A DNA stretch of 64,000 bases from Pseudomonas gingeri (GTDB lineage Bacteria; Pseudomonadota; Gammaproteobacteria; Pseudomonadales; Pseudomonadaceae): NCBI RefSeq assembly GCF_013385635.1, contig NZ_JACAPR010000011.1, forward strand, positions 310,001 to 374,000, written 5' to 3'. The position numbers and the translations under genes were made by a program. Shown here piece by piece: positions 15,881 through 24,948 of the stretch; the stretch's first letter is position 1, and every line of letters starts with the position of its first letter. Under the pieces are notes generated by a model. The model saw only the letters and a program-made list of their open reading frames with translations, had not been told where the DNA came from and did no database searches.

Positions 15881-17128
15881 ATGAACGAATTAGCCATCCA
15901 TGGCGGACCACGCGCCATAGAAGGGACGCTGCCCAGCTTCCGTGACGCATCCGGGCGCACGTTCGGTGCCGAGGAAGAACAACTGCTGCTGGAAGTGATC
16001 CGCTCCGGCAGCCTGTCCTTCCTGGTCGGACCCAAGACCCGACAGTTCGAGCAACGCTTTGCCGAGATCTATGGCGTGTCCACGGCCGTGGCTGTGGCGA
16101 ATGGCACGGCGGCCTTGCATACCGCGGTGATCTACCTGAACCCGGAACCCGGCGATGAGATCATCCTGTCGCCGGTGACGGATATCGGCACGGTCATTCC
16201 GGTGCTGGCGCAGCTGGCGGTGCCGGTCTTCGCCGATGTCGACCCACTCACGCAGAACCTCGATCCGGTTTCCATCGAGAAGAACATCACCCCGCGGACC
16301 CGCGCGATCATCGTCACCCACGTGTTCGGCCATCCGGCGGACATGGACGCGATCATGGCGATTGCCCGCAAGCACGATCTGTTCGTCATCGAGGACTGCG
16401 CCCAGGCGCACCTGGCCTACTACAAGGGCACGTTGTGCGGCACCATCGGCGATGTGGGCTGTTTCAGCTTCCAGCAGTCCAAGCACATGACCACCGGCGA
16501 TGGCGGCCTGGTGATCAGCAACCGGGACGAATACAACGGTCGTCGCCTGCGCGCGTGCAGCGACAAGGGCTGGCCGCGCGAGCGCGGTGGCCGTGATCAC
16601 CTGTTCCTGGCACCCAACTACCACATGACCGAATTGCAGGCCGCCGTCGGCTTGGCGCAGGTCGAGAAACTGCATCAGTTCGTCGATGCGCGCGTCGCGT
16701 CGGCCGATCGCCTGACCGGGTTGCTGGACGGATTGCCCATCCAGCCGGTACTGCCATTGCCGGACACCCGTGGGGTCTACTTCTTCTATTCGTTCCGCGT
16801 GGACACCGCGCAACTGACGGTCCCGATGCGCGATGTCATGCAAGCGCTGGTGGCGGAGGGCATCGACGGCTTTATCGGCTATCCGGGCGAGGTGCCGCTC
16901 TACAGCTACCCGGTCATCCGTGAACGCAAGACGTTCGGCACGTCGGGGCTGCCCTTCACCCTGCCGGGCGTGAGCCCGCAGGACTTCTCCAGCAGTGTCT
17001 GCCCGGTGGCGGAAACGGTATGCAAGGAAACGGTGTGCATGTGGTGGACCGACCGTTTCGAGGAGAAGCACCTGCAAGGCATCGCCCACGCGATCCGCAA
17101 AGTACTGACGGCCTACGGCCGCGATTGA
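15881..17128 (+). CDS. DegT/DnrJ/EryC1/StrS-family sugar or cyclitol aminotransferase
   Basis: About 415 residues, normal for the family. SGSLSFLVGPKTRQFEQRFA and VAVANGTAALHTA are the fold-type I start, VIEDCAQAHLA the PLP ring aspartate segment, and FSFQQSKHMTTGDGG carries the PLP lysine (about residue 201). The family aminates keto-sugars or keto-cyclitols with glutamine or glutamate, and can run in reverse. It includes the AHBA synthase and scyllo-inosose aminotransferase types. AAGGA precedes the cluster of start codons; I use ATG 15881. In a catabolic operon it may remove an amino group; this is inferred. Confidence 0.85.
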   Translation: MNELAIHGGPRAIEGTLPSFRDASGRTFGAEEEQLLLEVIRSGSLSFLVGPKTRQFEQRFAEIYGVSTAVAVANGTAALHTAVIYLNPEPGDEIILSPVTDIGTVIPVLAQLAVPVFADVDPLTQNLDPVSIEKNITPRTRAIIVTHVFGHPADMDAIMAIARKHDLFVIEDCAQAHLAYYKGTLCGTIGDVGCFSFQQSKHMTTGDGGLVISNRDEYNGRRLRACSDKGWPRERGGRDHLFLAPNYHMTELQAAVGLAQVEKLHQFVDARVASADRLTGLLDGLPIQPVLPLPDTRGVYFFYSFRVDTAQLTVPMRDVMQALVAEGIDGFIGYPGEVPLYSYPVIRERKTFGTSGLPFTLPGVSPQDFSSSVCPVAETVCKETVCMWWTDRFEEKHLQGIAHAIRKVLTAYGRD

Positions 17129-17188
17129 CTCATGTCTGCGACGGGCCGTTTCCGGCCTGTCGTTTTCCAAATGGAAGAGGTTTTTGCG

Positions 17189-18112
17189 ATGCAAACGACT
17201 GGGCCGTACTCGGGGCTGTTTCCTGTTGCCCCGACGCCATTCTCCGACGCCGGCGAACTCGATTTCGAGGGGCAGGGGCGGGTACTTGACTGCATGATCG
17301 ACCAGGGCGTGGATGGCATCTGCATCCTGGCCAACTACTCGGAGCAGTTTCTGCTCTCGGATGAAGAGCGGCGTCAACTGACGGAATTCTGCCTGGAGCA
17401 TGTCAAGGGGCGGGTGCCGGTGATGGTCACCTGCAGCCACTTCAGCACCCAGGTCGCCGGCCAGCGTGCGCGCCACGCGGCGGACCATGGGGCCGCGCTG
17501 ATCATGATGATGCCGCCTTACCACGGCGCGGGTATCAAGCTCGAACCGCGGTTGATCCTCGATCACTTCGCCCGCGTCGCGCAGGCGTGTCAACTGCCGA
17601 TCATGATCCAGGACGCACCACTGAGCGGCGTGATGCTCTCGACCGCTTTCCTGGCGGAAGTGGCGCGCACCCTGCCGCTGGTGCGTTACTTCAAGATCGA
17701 AGTCCCTGGCACCGCGGCCAAGCTGCGCGAGCTGATCAAACTGGGTGGCAGCAGCATCGTGGGGCCTTTCAATGGTGAAGAGGCGATCACCCTGATGGCC
17801 GACCTGGATGCCGGTGCGCGTGGGGTCATGGCCAGCGCGATGATCCCGGATCTGATCCGACCGGTGATGACCGCCCATGCCGAAGGCCGACGCCAGGATG
17901 CGATCCAGGCTTATGAGCGGATTCTGCCGCTGATCAACTATGAGAACCGCCAGTGTGGCCTGCGTGCGGCCAAGACGGTCATGAAGGAGGGCGGTGTGAT
18001 CAGGTCCGACAGTGTTCGCCATCCCCTGGAGGCATTGCATCCGCAGACCCGTGACGGCCTGCTCGAACTGGCCCGTGCGGCCAATCCGATCGCGTTGCAA
18101 TGGGGTAAGTAA
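17189..18112 (+). CDS. 2-keto-3-deoxy-pentonate (L-arabonate type) dehydratase, DHDPS family
   Basis: About 307 residues of the dihydrodipicolinate synthase/N-acetylneuraminate lyase superfamily. The segments GICILANYSEQFLLSDEER, MIQDAPLSG, YFKIEVPG with the Schiff-base lysine, and GPFNGEEAITLMADLDAG closely resemble L-2-keto-3-deoxyarabonate dehydratase of Azospirillum as I remember it. The usual DHDPS Tyr in YNVP is replaced by the QDAP type seen in that dehydratase. The product would be alpha-ketoglutaric semialdehyde, the substrate of the next enzyme. GGAAGAGG supports ATG 17189 rather than the upstream frame start at 17132. Confidence 0.87.
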   Translation: MQTTGPYSGLFPVAPTPFSDAGELDFEGQGRVLDCMIDQGVDGICILANYSEQFLLSDEERRQLTEFCLEHVKGRVPVMVTCSHFSTQVAGQRARHAADHGAALIMMMPPYHGAGIKLEPRLILDHFARVAQACQLPIMIQDAPLSGVMLSTAFLAEVARTLPLVRYFKIEVPGTAAKLRELIKLGGSSIVGPFNGEEAITLMADLDAGARGVMASAMIPDLIRPVMTAHAEGRRQDAIQAYERILPLINYENRQCGLRAAKTVMKEGGVIRSDSVRHPLEALHPQTRDGLLELARAANPIALQWGK

Positions 18113-18121
18113 ACCGGCTGT

Positions 18122-18146
18122 CCCGGCGTGAAACGACAGCGCCGGG
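18122..18146 (+). other. Intercistronic inverted repeat
   Basis: CCCGGCG and CGCCGGG are separated by 11 bases between the dehydratase and the aldehyde dehydrogenase genes. No T-run follows. It may attenuate or stabilise the transcript. Confidence 0.4.
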
Positions 18147-18209
18147 GTGGCTGGCCCCGTTCATTTCATAGGTTTCGGCAACGCGCCGAGGCAATAGAGA
18201 GAGTTGAAA

Positions 18210-19775
18210 ATGCTTCCTGTACTTGGCCAGCAGTTCATCGCGGGTGCCCGTAGCGGCCTCGGCGAGCCCCGTCACCAGAGCTTCGATGCCACCAGCGGTG
18301 AAGCCCTGTCTTGTACCTTCCACCAGGCCACGCTCGAAGAAGTCGAGCAGGCCGCCCTTGCCGCGAAAAATGCCTTCGGTCCCTATCGTCAACTGAGCCC
18401 GGCGCGACGCGCGGAATTCCTCGAGGCGATCGCCGAGGAGCTGGATGCACTGGATCAGGACTTCGTCGCCATCGTCTGCCGGGAGACCGCGCTACCGGCC
18501 GCGCGTATCCGGGGCGAACGCCTGCGCACCAGCAACCAGATGCGCCTGTTCGCCCGGGTGTTGCGTCGTGGTGATTTCCTCGGTGCGCGTATTGACCTGG
18601 CACTGCCGGGTCGCCAGCCTCTGCCACGGGTCGACCTGCGCCAGTACCGCATCGGCGTCGGCCCGGTGGCGGTGTTCGGTGCCAGCAATTTCCCCCTGGC
18701 CTTCTCCACGGCCGGGGGCGACACGGCCTCGGCGCTGGCGGCGGGTTGCCCCGTGGTCGTCAAGGCCCACAGCGGCCACATGGCGACCGCCGACCTGGTG
18801 GGCTGCGCCATCGAGCGCGCGGTCATGCGCACCGGCATGCCGGCGGGCGTGTTCAACATGATCTTCGGCCAGGGTGTCGGCGCGGACCTGGTCAGGCATC
18901 CGGCGATCCAGGCCGTGGGCTTTACCGGCTCGCTGCACGGCGGGGAAGCGCTGTGCCGGATTGCCGCCGAGCGTGCGCAGCCGATCCCGGTGTTCGCCGA
19001 AATGTCGAGCATCAATCCCGTCATCCTGCTGCCCGGCGCCCTGGCCGCCCGCGGCGCGACAATCGCCGGCGAGCTGGCCGGCTCGGTGGTGCTGGGAGCC
19101 GGGCAATTCTGCACCAACCCCGGCCTGGTGATCGGGATGCGTGGCGCGGCATTCACGGCGTTCACCGCGCAGCTCCAGGAGCACCTGTCGGTACAGGCGC
19201 CGCAGACCCTGCTCAATGCGGGTGGCCTGGACAGTTACCGCAAAGGTGTCGATGCCTTGAGGCTGTGCCCGGGCGTCGTGCACCTGGCAGGTCAGCCGCA
19301 GGAGGGCGGCAAGGCCCAGGCGCAGTTGTTCAAGGCTGACGTCGGACTGCTGCTCGAAGGACATCCCTTGCTGCAGGAAGAGGTCTTCGGCCCGGCCACC
19401 GTCCTGATCGAGGTGGCCGACGACGCAGAGCTCGAGCGTGCGGTGCTGGCCCTGCGCGGTCAACTGACAGCGACCCTCATCGGTGAACCGCACGACCTGC
19501 GTCAGTACCAATGGCTGGTGCCACTGTTGGAAGAGAAGGTGGGCCGCATCCTGGTCAACGGCTATCCGACCGGTGTGGAAGTGTGCGACGCGATGGTCCA
19601 TGGCGGCCCTTACCCGGCGACAAGCGATGCGCGGGGCACCTCGGTCGGCAGCCTGGCGATCGATCGGTTCCTGCGTCCGGTCTGCTACCAGAACTACCCG
19701 GACAACCTGTTGCCCGCTGCGTTGCAGAACGCCAATCCCCTGGGCGTGAAGCGCCTGGTGAATGGTGAATGGTGA
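18210..19775 (+). CDS. Alpha-ketoglutaric semialdehyde dehydrogenase (aldehyde dehydrogenase family)
   Basis: About 521 residues. FGASNFPLAFSTAGGDTASALAAGCPVVVKAH is the coenzyme-binding region in the form typical of KGSADH. The catalytic Glu lies in VFAEMSSINP and the catalytic Cys in GAGQFCTNPG. QEEVFGPATVLIE is near the C-terminal part. The enzyme oxidises 2,5-dioxopentanoate to 2-oxoglutarate, the last step of non-phosphorylating pentose or aldarate pathways. ATG 18210 is preferred over TTG 18204. It is the last gene of the operon and directly continues the dehydratase reaction. Confidence 0.88.
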   Translation: MLPVLGQQFIAGARSGLGEPRHQSFDATSGEALSCTFHQATLEEVEQAALAAKNAFGPYRQLSPARRAEFLEAIAEELDALDQDFVAIVCRETALPAARIRGERLRTSNQMRLFARVLRRGDFLGARIDLALPGRQPLPRVDLRQYRIGVGPVAVFGASNFPLAFSTAGGDTASALAAGCPVVVKAHSGHMATADLVGCAIERAVMRTGMPAGVFNMIFGQGVGADLVRHPAIQAVGFTGSLHGGEALCRIAAERAQPIPVFAEMSSINPVILLPGALAARGATIAGELAGSVVLGAGQFCTNPGLVIGMRGAAFTAFTAQLQEHLSVQAPQTLLNAGGLDSYRKGVDALRLCPGVVHLAGQPQEGGKAQAQLFKADVGLLLEGHPLLQEEVFGPATVLIEVADDAELERAVLALRGQLTATLIGEPHDLRQYQWLVPLLEEKVGRILVNGYPTGVEVCDAMVHGGPYPATSDARGTSVGSLAIDRFLRPVCYQNYPDNLLPAALQNANPLGVKRLVNGEW

Positions 19776-19827
19776 GTGGGGTGGCGACGTCATTTTGCCG
19801 TAGCGAAGCTACTCGGCTCAGCCCCGA

Positions 19828-21720
19828 TCAGACCTTCGGGTCCTCATGGAGCTTGAGCGGATGCGCGTATTGCGGCTTGAGCTTGCCGTCCTTGTCCAGC
19901 AGCCACGCATCGAGGATCTCGCGCACCACGGGGCCGGCTACCCGGCCACCGGCTTCACCGTTTTCGATCATCACCGAAATCACGATCTGCGGATCTTCCG
20001 CCGGGGCGAAACCGACGAAGAGGGCGTTGTCGCGGTTACGCTCCGAGGTCTTCAGGCGGTCGTAGCGCTCGCCCTGCTTGATCGCCACCACCTGCGCGGT
20101 ACCACTCTTGCCGGCAATCCGGTACTGCGCGCCGACGGCCGCCGCCCGGGCGATGCCGCGCGGGTCATGCATCACCAGTTGCATGGCGTAGTTGACCTGT
20201 TCCCATTCCTTGGGGTCGCGCAAGACGATATTCGGGATCGGGTTCTCGTCCACCGGCGCCACCTGGCCGACCGACTTGGCCAGGTGCGGGCGATTCCACA
20301 CGCCCTTGTTGGCGATCAGCGTGGTGGCCTGGGCCAGTTGCAGCGGGGTGACCTGCATATAGCCCTGGCCGATCCCGAGAATCACTGTTTCCCCCGGGAA
20401 CCAGGTCTGGCGGCGGGTGGCGCGCTTCCATTCGCGTGACGGCATCAGCCCCGAAGACTCTTCGAACATGTCCAGGGAGACCTTCTGTCCAACGCCGAAC
20501 TTGTTCAGGTAATCGTGCAGCCGATCAATGCCCAGCTTACTCGCCAGGTCATAGAAATAGGTGTCGTTGGAACGCATGATCGCCGCGTTCAGGTCGACCC
20601 AGCCGTCGCCACTGTGGTTCCAGTTGCGGTACTTGTGATCTACATTGGGCAGTTGGAAATAGCCTGGGTCGAACACCCGTGTCGAGGGCGAGATCACGCC
20701 GCTGTCGAGGCCGGCGATGGCCACTTCCGGCTTGATCGTCGAACCGGGGGCGTAGAGCCCGCGCAGGGCACGGTTGAACAGCGGACGGTCGATGGAGTCG
20801 CGCAGGGCCGAGTAGTCCTTGGCACGGATGCCGGTGACGAACAGGTTCGGGTCGAAACTCGGCTTGCTGACCATCGCCAGCACTTCACCGGTCTTCGGAT
20901 CGATCGCTACCACCGAGCCGCGGCGGTCGCCCAGGGCGTTCTCGGCGGCTTCCTGGAGCTTGATATCCAGGCTCAGGACGATGTTCTTGCCGGGGATCGG
21001 ATCGGTGTGCTTGAGCACCCGCATGACGCGGCCCTGGGCATTGGTCTCGACTTCTTCATAGCCGACATGGCCGTGCAGTTCGTTCTCGTAGAAGCGTTCG
21101 ATGCCGGTCTTGCCGATGGATTGGGTACCCCGGTATTCCACCGGATCGAGTTGCTTGGTCTCCTTCTCGTTGATCCGCCCGACATAGCCCACCGAATGAG
21201 CGAAATGATCGCCCAACGGGTAGTGGCGCACGAATTGCGGTTCGACCTCGATCCCCGGCAGCTTGAACTCGTTCACGGCCAGCAGGGCGATCTGCTGTTC
21301 GGTCAGTTCGTAGAGCAGGGTCACCGGTTCGAAGGGATGGCGCGACTGCTTGAGCGCCTTGCCGAACATTGTGCGGTCTTCTTCCGGCAGGTTGAGGATG
21401 CTCATCACCGTGTCCAGCACCTGGCCGACGTCACCGGCGCGTTCGCGGGTGAGGGTCATGTTGAAGCTGGGCTGGTTGTCGGCGAGTACTTCGCCGTTGC
21501 GATCGTAGATCAGCCCGCGTTCCGGCGGGATGGGCAGGACATGGACCCGGTTGTTTTCCGAAACCGTGGAGTTATAGGAAAACTCGGTGACCTGGAGAAA
21601 GTACAGGCGGCCCACCAGGGCGGCAGCGAGGCCCAGAACCAGCAGGCCACAGGCGATCAGGCGCTTGTTGACCAGGCGTTTTTCGGTCTCGTGATCCTTG
21701 AGATGAATGGGATCGGTCAT
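19828..21720 (-). CDS. mrdA: Penicillin-binding protein 2 (transpeptidase)
   Basis: 630 residues. There is a short cytoplasmic start and one transmembrane segment (about 22-42). A pedestal domain is followed by the transpeptidase domain with the three active-site motifs: STIK (in YAPGSTIKP), SND (in MRSNDTYFYDLA) and KSGT (in GKSGTAQV). It cross-links peptidoglycan during rod elongation. The usual neighbours rodA, mltB and rlpA are absent, so this may be a second paralogue rather than the main cell-shape locus copy. The start overlaps no other gene. Confidence 0.92.
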   Translation of the reverse strand: MTDPIHLKDHETEKRLVNKRLIACGLLVLGLAAALVGRLYFLQVTEFSYNSTVSENNRVHVLPIPPERGLIYDRNGEVLADNQPSFNMTLTRERAGDVGQVLDTVMSILNLPEEDRTMFGKALKQSRHPFEPVTLLYELTEQQIALLAVNEFKLPGIEVEPQFVRHYPLGDHFAHSVGYVGRINEKETKQLDPVEYRGTQSIGKTGIERFYENELHGHVGYEEVETNAQGRVMRVLKHTDPIPGKNIVLSLDIKLQEAAENALGDRRGSVVAIDPKTGEVLAMVSKPSFDPNLFVTGIRAKDYSALRDSIDRPLFNRALRGLYAPGSTIKPEVAIAGLDSGVISPSTRVFDPGYFQLPNVDHKYRNWNHSGDGWVDLNAAIMRSNDTYFYDLASKLGIDRLHDYLNKFGVGQKVSLDMFEESSGLMPSREWKRATRRQTWFPGETVILGIGQGYMQVTPLQLAQATTLIANKGVWNRPHLAKSVGQVAPVDENPIPNIVLRDPKEWEQVNYAMQLVMHDPRGIARAAAVGAQYRIAGKSGTAQVVAIKQGERYDRLKTSERNRDNALFVGFAPAEDPQIVISVMIENGEAGGRVAGPVVREILDAWLLDKDGKLKPQYAHPLKLHEDPKV

Positions 21721-21914
21721 GAGGAACCTGTTTTGTGCAAGAAAAATTGACGATATAGGGTGTGGCTGATAGAAAAAATAAATAGGTAGCTACTTAAATC
21801 GGCGCACACGATACCAAGAAGCGCCGGATTTAGGGGCTTTATTGCTGGAGGATCCGCCAAAAGGCGGTAGGGACAGGGCCTGATGCAAATCCTTTTGGGC
21901 CAGGCAGGGCGGAA

Positions 21915-22634
21915 CTAGATCACGTGGGCCAGGTGCAACTCGGTCAGCGATTGTGCCTTGAGGGCGGCCAGCACCGGGTCGCGGCGATCACGGGGATGGG
22001 CCAGGTCGACCGACAGGGTCTGGCGAATACGGCTGGGGCGGTTGTCCATTACCAGCACCCGGTCACTCAGGTACAGCGCCTCGTCGACGTCGTGAGTCAC
22101 CAGCAGCAGGGCAATGCCGTGGCGTCTGGCCAGTTGCAGGAGCAGGTCCTGCAGTTTCATGCGGGTGAAGGCGTCCACCGCGCTGAAGGGTTCATCGAGC
22201 AGCAGGATACGCGGCTTGCTGTACAGTCCCCGGGCGATCGCCACCCGTTGTGCCATGCCGCCGGACAGCGCCTTGGGCAGTGCCTGGGCAAAACCGGCAA
22301 GGCCGACTTCCTCGATCAGTTGCGTGACCCAGGCCCGATCGTAATGGTCGTCTTCGCTGAAGCCGATATTCTGCTCCACCGTCAGCCAGGGCATCAGGCG
22401 TGGCTCCTGGAACACAAAGGCGATGGGCGCGGTGGTGTGTTTCAGCTCGCCCTGGAAGTCCTTTTCCAGCCCGGCGACGATCCGCAGCAAGGTGCTTTTG
22501 CCGCAGCCGCTGGGGCCCAGCAGGCTCACCGCCTCCTGTTCATGGAGTTGCAGGCTGACCTGCTTGAGTACCGTGGTCGCGGCAAACGCCTTGCGTTCGA
22601 CATACAGATCCAGCAATGGCTCGTTCATGTTCAT
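21915..22634 (-). CDS. ABC importer ATPase, SsuB/TauB-like
   Basis: 239 residues. Walker A GPSGCGKST, signature LSGGMAQRVAIARG, Walker B ILLLDEPFSAVD and the H-loop LLVTHDVDEA are all intact. The ATG overlaps the permease stop codon, so the two are translationally coupled. The class imports sulfonates, taurine, nitrate or related small organic anions. It is the last gene of a three-gene operon. Confidence 0.9.
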   Translation of the reverse strand: MNMNEPLLDLYVERKAFAATTVLKQVSLQLHEQEAVSLLGPSGCGKSTLLRIVAGLEKDFQGELKHTTAPIAFVFQEPRLMPWLTVEQNIGFSEDDHYDRAWVTQLIEEVGLAGFAQALPKALSGGMAQRVAIARGLYSKPRILLLDEPFSAVDAFTRMKLQDLLLQLARRHGIALLLVTHDVDEALYLSDRVLVMDNRPSRIRQTLSVDLAHPRDRRDPVLAALKAQSLTELHLAHVI

Positions 22635-23467
22635 GACTCCCGATCCTGGCCGTTGAACGTGTCGCGCCAGGCCAGGAAGCGTTTTTCCAGACCGGCCAGC
22701 AGGCCGTCGCTGAGCTTGCCCAGCAACGCCAGGACAATAATGGCTGCCAGCACGATATCCGGGCGTGAGGTTTCCCGGCCGTCACTGAGCAGATAACCCA
22801 GGCCACGGGTGGCGGCGATCAGTTCGGCGGCCACCAGAAACATCCAGGCCAGGCTCATGCCGCTGCGCAGGCCGGTGAACAGGCCGGGCAGGGCGGCGGG
22901 CAGGAGAATCCGCCGGACCAGGCGATAGCGGCTGAAACCGAGCATCTGCCCGACCTCCACCAGTTTGCGATCGATATCGCGAATCGCCGCCACGCCGTTG
23001 AGGTACACCGGGAAAAACGCGCCAATGGCGATCAGGACGATTTTCGAGGTTTCGTCGATACCCAGCCACAACAGCAGCAACGGCACCCAGGCCAGGCTCG
23101 GGATCGAGCGCAGCCCGGCGAAGGTCGGCTCCAGGTACGCTTCGGCTTCCCGGCTCAGGCCGACCCAGGCGGCAAACACCAGGGCCAGGCCGGCACCGAT
23201 GGCAAAGCCGCTCAGTACCCGCAACAGGCTGGCGCTGATGTGTTTCCACAAGGCGCCTTCGGCCAGGTCACGCAAGGTCAGGACGATTTCGCTGGGGGCC
23301 GGCATCTGGTAGGACGGCACCCAGCCGATGCGCACCACGAACTCCAGCAGGACGATGATCGCCACTGGCACGACCAGGCCCTTGAAGTTGCGCCGCCAAC
23401 CGCCTGTACGCAGGGAACCGGCCGGCAGGACGCCGGGCAGGGATTTACTCTTGCTGGTCATGGGCAC
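22631..23467 (-). CDS. ABC importer permease, SsuC/TauC-like
   Basis: 278 residues with about six hydrophobic segments. The EAA-type loop is around KLVEVGQMLGFSRYRLVRRILLPAALPGLFTG. RSIPSLAWVPLLLLWLGI is the typical segment of the nitrate/sulfonate permease family. It is 27 bp after the binding-protein gene and overlaps the ATPase gene. Confidence 0.9.
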   Translation of the reverse strand: MPMTSKSKSLPGVLPAGSLRTGGWRRNFKGLVVPVAIIVLLEFVVRIGWVPSYQMPAPSEIVLTLRDLAEGALWKHISASLLRVLSGFAIGAGLALVFAAWVGLSREAEAYLEPTFAGLRSIPSLAWVPLLLLWLGIDETSKIVLIAIGAFFPVYLNGVAAIRDIDRKLVEVGQMLGFSRYRLVRRILLPAALPGLFTGLRSGMSLAWMFLVAAELIAATRGLGYLLSDGRETSRPDIVLAAIIVLALLGKLSDGLLAGLEKRFLAWRDTFNGQDRES

Positions 23468-23494
23468 TCCTGGCTCGCACGGTGGTTACCCGAG

Positions 23495-24487
23495 TCACTG
23501 CCTGGCGACGGCGACGTTGCTGAAGCGGGTATCAATCAACTGGTCGATCACCTGGTCGACGTTGACGCCACGACGGACAAGCTCCTCGGACACGAGGATC
23601 GGTGCCGCGGCTTTCGATGACAGCAGGTCCTGCGGGCCCAGGCGGGCGTTGCTCAGGTCGGTGCGCGACAGTTGCAGCTTGGCGACGTCCAGGGGCAGGC
23701 CGGATTCGGTCGCCAGCAGCCGGGCCAGTTCATCGGGATTGTGCTGGGCCCACTCACGGGCTTTTTCGTAGGCACCGAGCACTGTCTCGATGGTCTGCGG
23801 GTGTTCCTTGGCGTAGGTCTCGGTGACGCTGATCACGCCGTAGCTGTTGAAGTCGGGATTGCGATACAGCAGGCGCGAACCGGCCTGGATCTGGCTGGCG
23901 GCCATATGCGGATCGAGTCCGGCCCAGGCATCGACATCGCCTTTTTCCAGCGCGATGCGGCCATCCGGGTGTTGCAGGTGGACCAGCTCCACATCGTCCT
24001 TGCCCAGCCCGGCCTGTTGCAGGCTGCGCAGGGTGAAGAGGTACGGGTCGGTGCCTTTGGTGGCGGCAATCTTCTTGCCCTTGAGGTCGGCGAGGGTCTT
24101 GTAGGGTGAGTCCTTGCGTACCAGCAGGGCCGTCCATTCGGCGCGGCTGTAGACATAGACCGATTTGATCGGGCTGCCGTTGGCCCGGCTCAGCACCGCC
24201 GCCAGGCTGGCCGAGGACGCGAAGTCGACGCCACCGCTGTTCAGGTATTCCAGGGAGCGGTTGCTGCCCTGGCTCAGCACCCAGGTGACTTTGCTCTGCG
24301 GCAGGGCTTTTTCCAGCCAGCCGAAATGCCGCAGCACCAGGCTCACGGGAGAGTAATAGGCATAATCCAGATGGACTTCGGCCGGCACGGTTTCGGCGGC
24401 CTGGGCCAGCGGTTGCAGGCCCAGTGCCAGGGCCGTGGCGGCGGCGAGCAAGCGGGCGGCTCGGGTGATCGGGGTGAGGGTTTTCAT
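23495..24487 (-). CDS. ABC importer substrate-binding protein, SsuA-like
   Basis: 330 residues from ATG 24487 with an N-terminal Sec signal (ARLLAAATALALGLQPLAQA). The body has the SsuA/NMT1-like fold signature: HLDYAYYSPVSLVLRHFGWLEKAL, LNSGGVDFASSAS and DLKGKKIAATKGTDPY. GGAG precedes this ATG; the longer frame from 24757 runs through a repeat-rich gap and is not used. Sulfonate binding is a family-level guess. Confidence 0.87.
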   Translation of the reverse strand: MKTLTPITRAARLLAAATALALGLQPLAQAAETVPAEVHLDYAYYSPVSLVLRHFGWLEKALPQSKVTWVLSQGSNRSLEYLNSGGVDFASSASLAAVLSRANGSPIKSVYVYSRAEWTALLVRKDSPYKTLADLKGKKIAATKGTDPYLFTLRSLQQAGLGKDDVELVHLQHPDGRIALEKGDVDAWAGLDPHMAASQIQAGSRLLYRNPDFNSYGVISVTETYAKEHPQTIETVLGAYEKAREWAQHNPDELARLLATESGLPLDVAKLQLSRTDLSNARLGPQDLLSSKAAAPILVSEELVRRGVNVDQVIDQLIDTRFSNVAVARQ

Positions 24488-24611
24488 CGGATGCTCCAGG
24501 AGAGGGACTGCGGTGCTTATTTCGGAATAAGCAGTCATAACTCCGATGAACTGCTTAAATGGAATAATGCAGGCTCTGTGCCAGTTGCCTGTCGATCGTT
24601 GCTGATCGTTT

Positions 24612-24719
24612 GATCGTTCCCACGCTCTACGTGGTAACGCCTCACTGGATGCTCTGCATCCGCCTCTGTGACGCGGAGCGTCACGGGCTGCATTCCCACG
24701 CGGGAGCGTGGGAACGATC
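24612..24719. repeat. ~107-bp triple-hairpin repeat, copy 1
   Basis: A dispersed element built from nested palindromes. The outer arms GATCGTTCCCACG and CGTGGGAACGATC bracket inner dyads with GCTCTGCATCC and GACGCGGAGCGTC. Two further copies lie at 26102 and 59569. It fills part of the 461-bp gap before the MFS gene. Confidence 0.85.
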
Positions 24720-24748
24720 GAAGCCTTTAGTGCCCTCAAGGACCTCAT

Positions 24749-24771
24749 GGCCGGCAAACCGGCTCCTACAG
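24749..24771. repeat. Single REP-like palindrome
   Basis: GGCCGGCAAACCGGCTCCTACAG is half of the REPIN type seen at 36416 and 42841. The rest of the 24488-24948 gap contains the larger repeat and nothing else that I can identify. Confidence 0.65.
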
Positions 24772-24948
24772 GTAAGCGGTCAGCCCGCCGATTTGGGCGG
24801 GGCGGGTGAGTGTCGTTTCGCGAACACTCTGCTGAAGCACTGTTGCTCCAGCAACATCGGCAACCGGTCTCACAAAAACATTGTCAGCGATTGTTTCAAA
24901 CCGGCATGCTGACGGGCTTCTCCTCCCCGTTGTAGAGACCCGTCCCAC

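Noticed and set aside
15038..17128. AHBA (ansamycin-type) biosynthesis pair, AroE-like plus DegT
   Set aside because: Aminoshikimate partners (amino-DAHP synthase, DHQ synthase and others) are absent; the operon continues with catabolic dehydratase and KGSADH genes.
15890..18100. Long minus-strand ORF (736 codons) opposite the DegT and dehydratase genes
   Set aside because: High-GC shadow of real genes; no domain pattern and no ribosome site.
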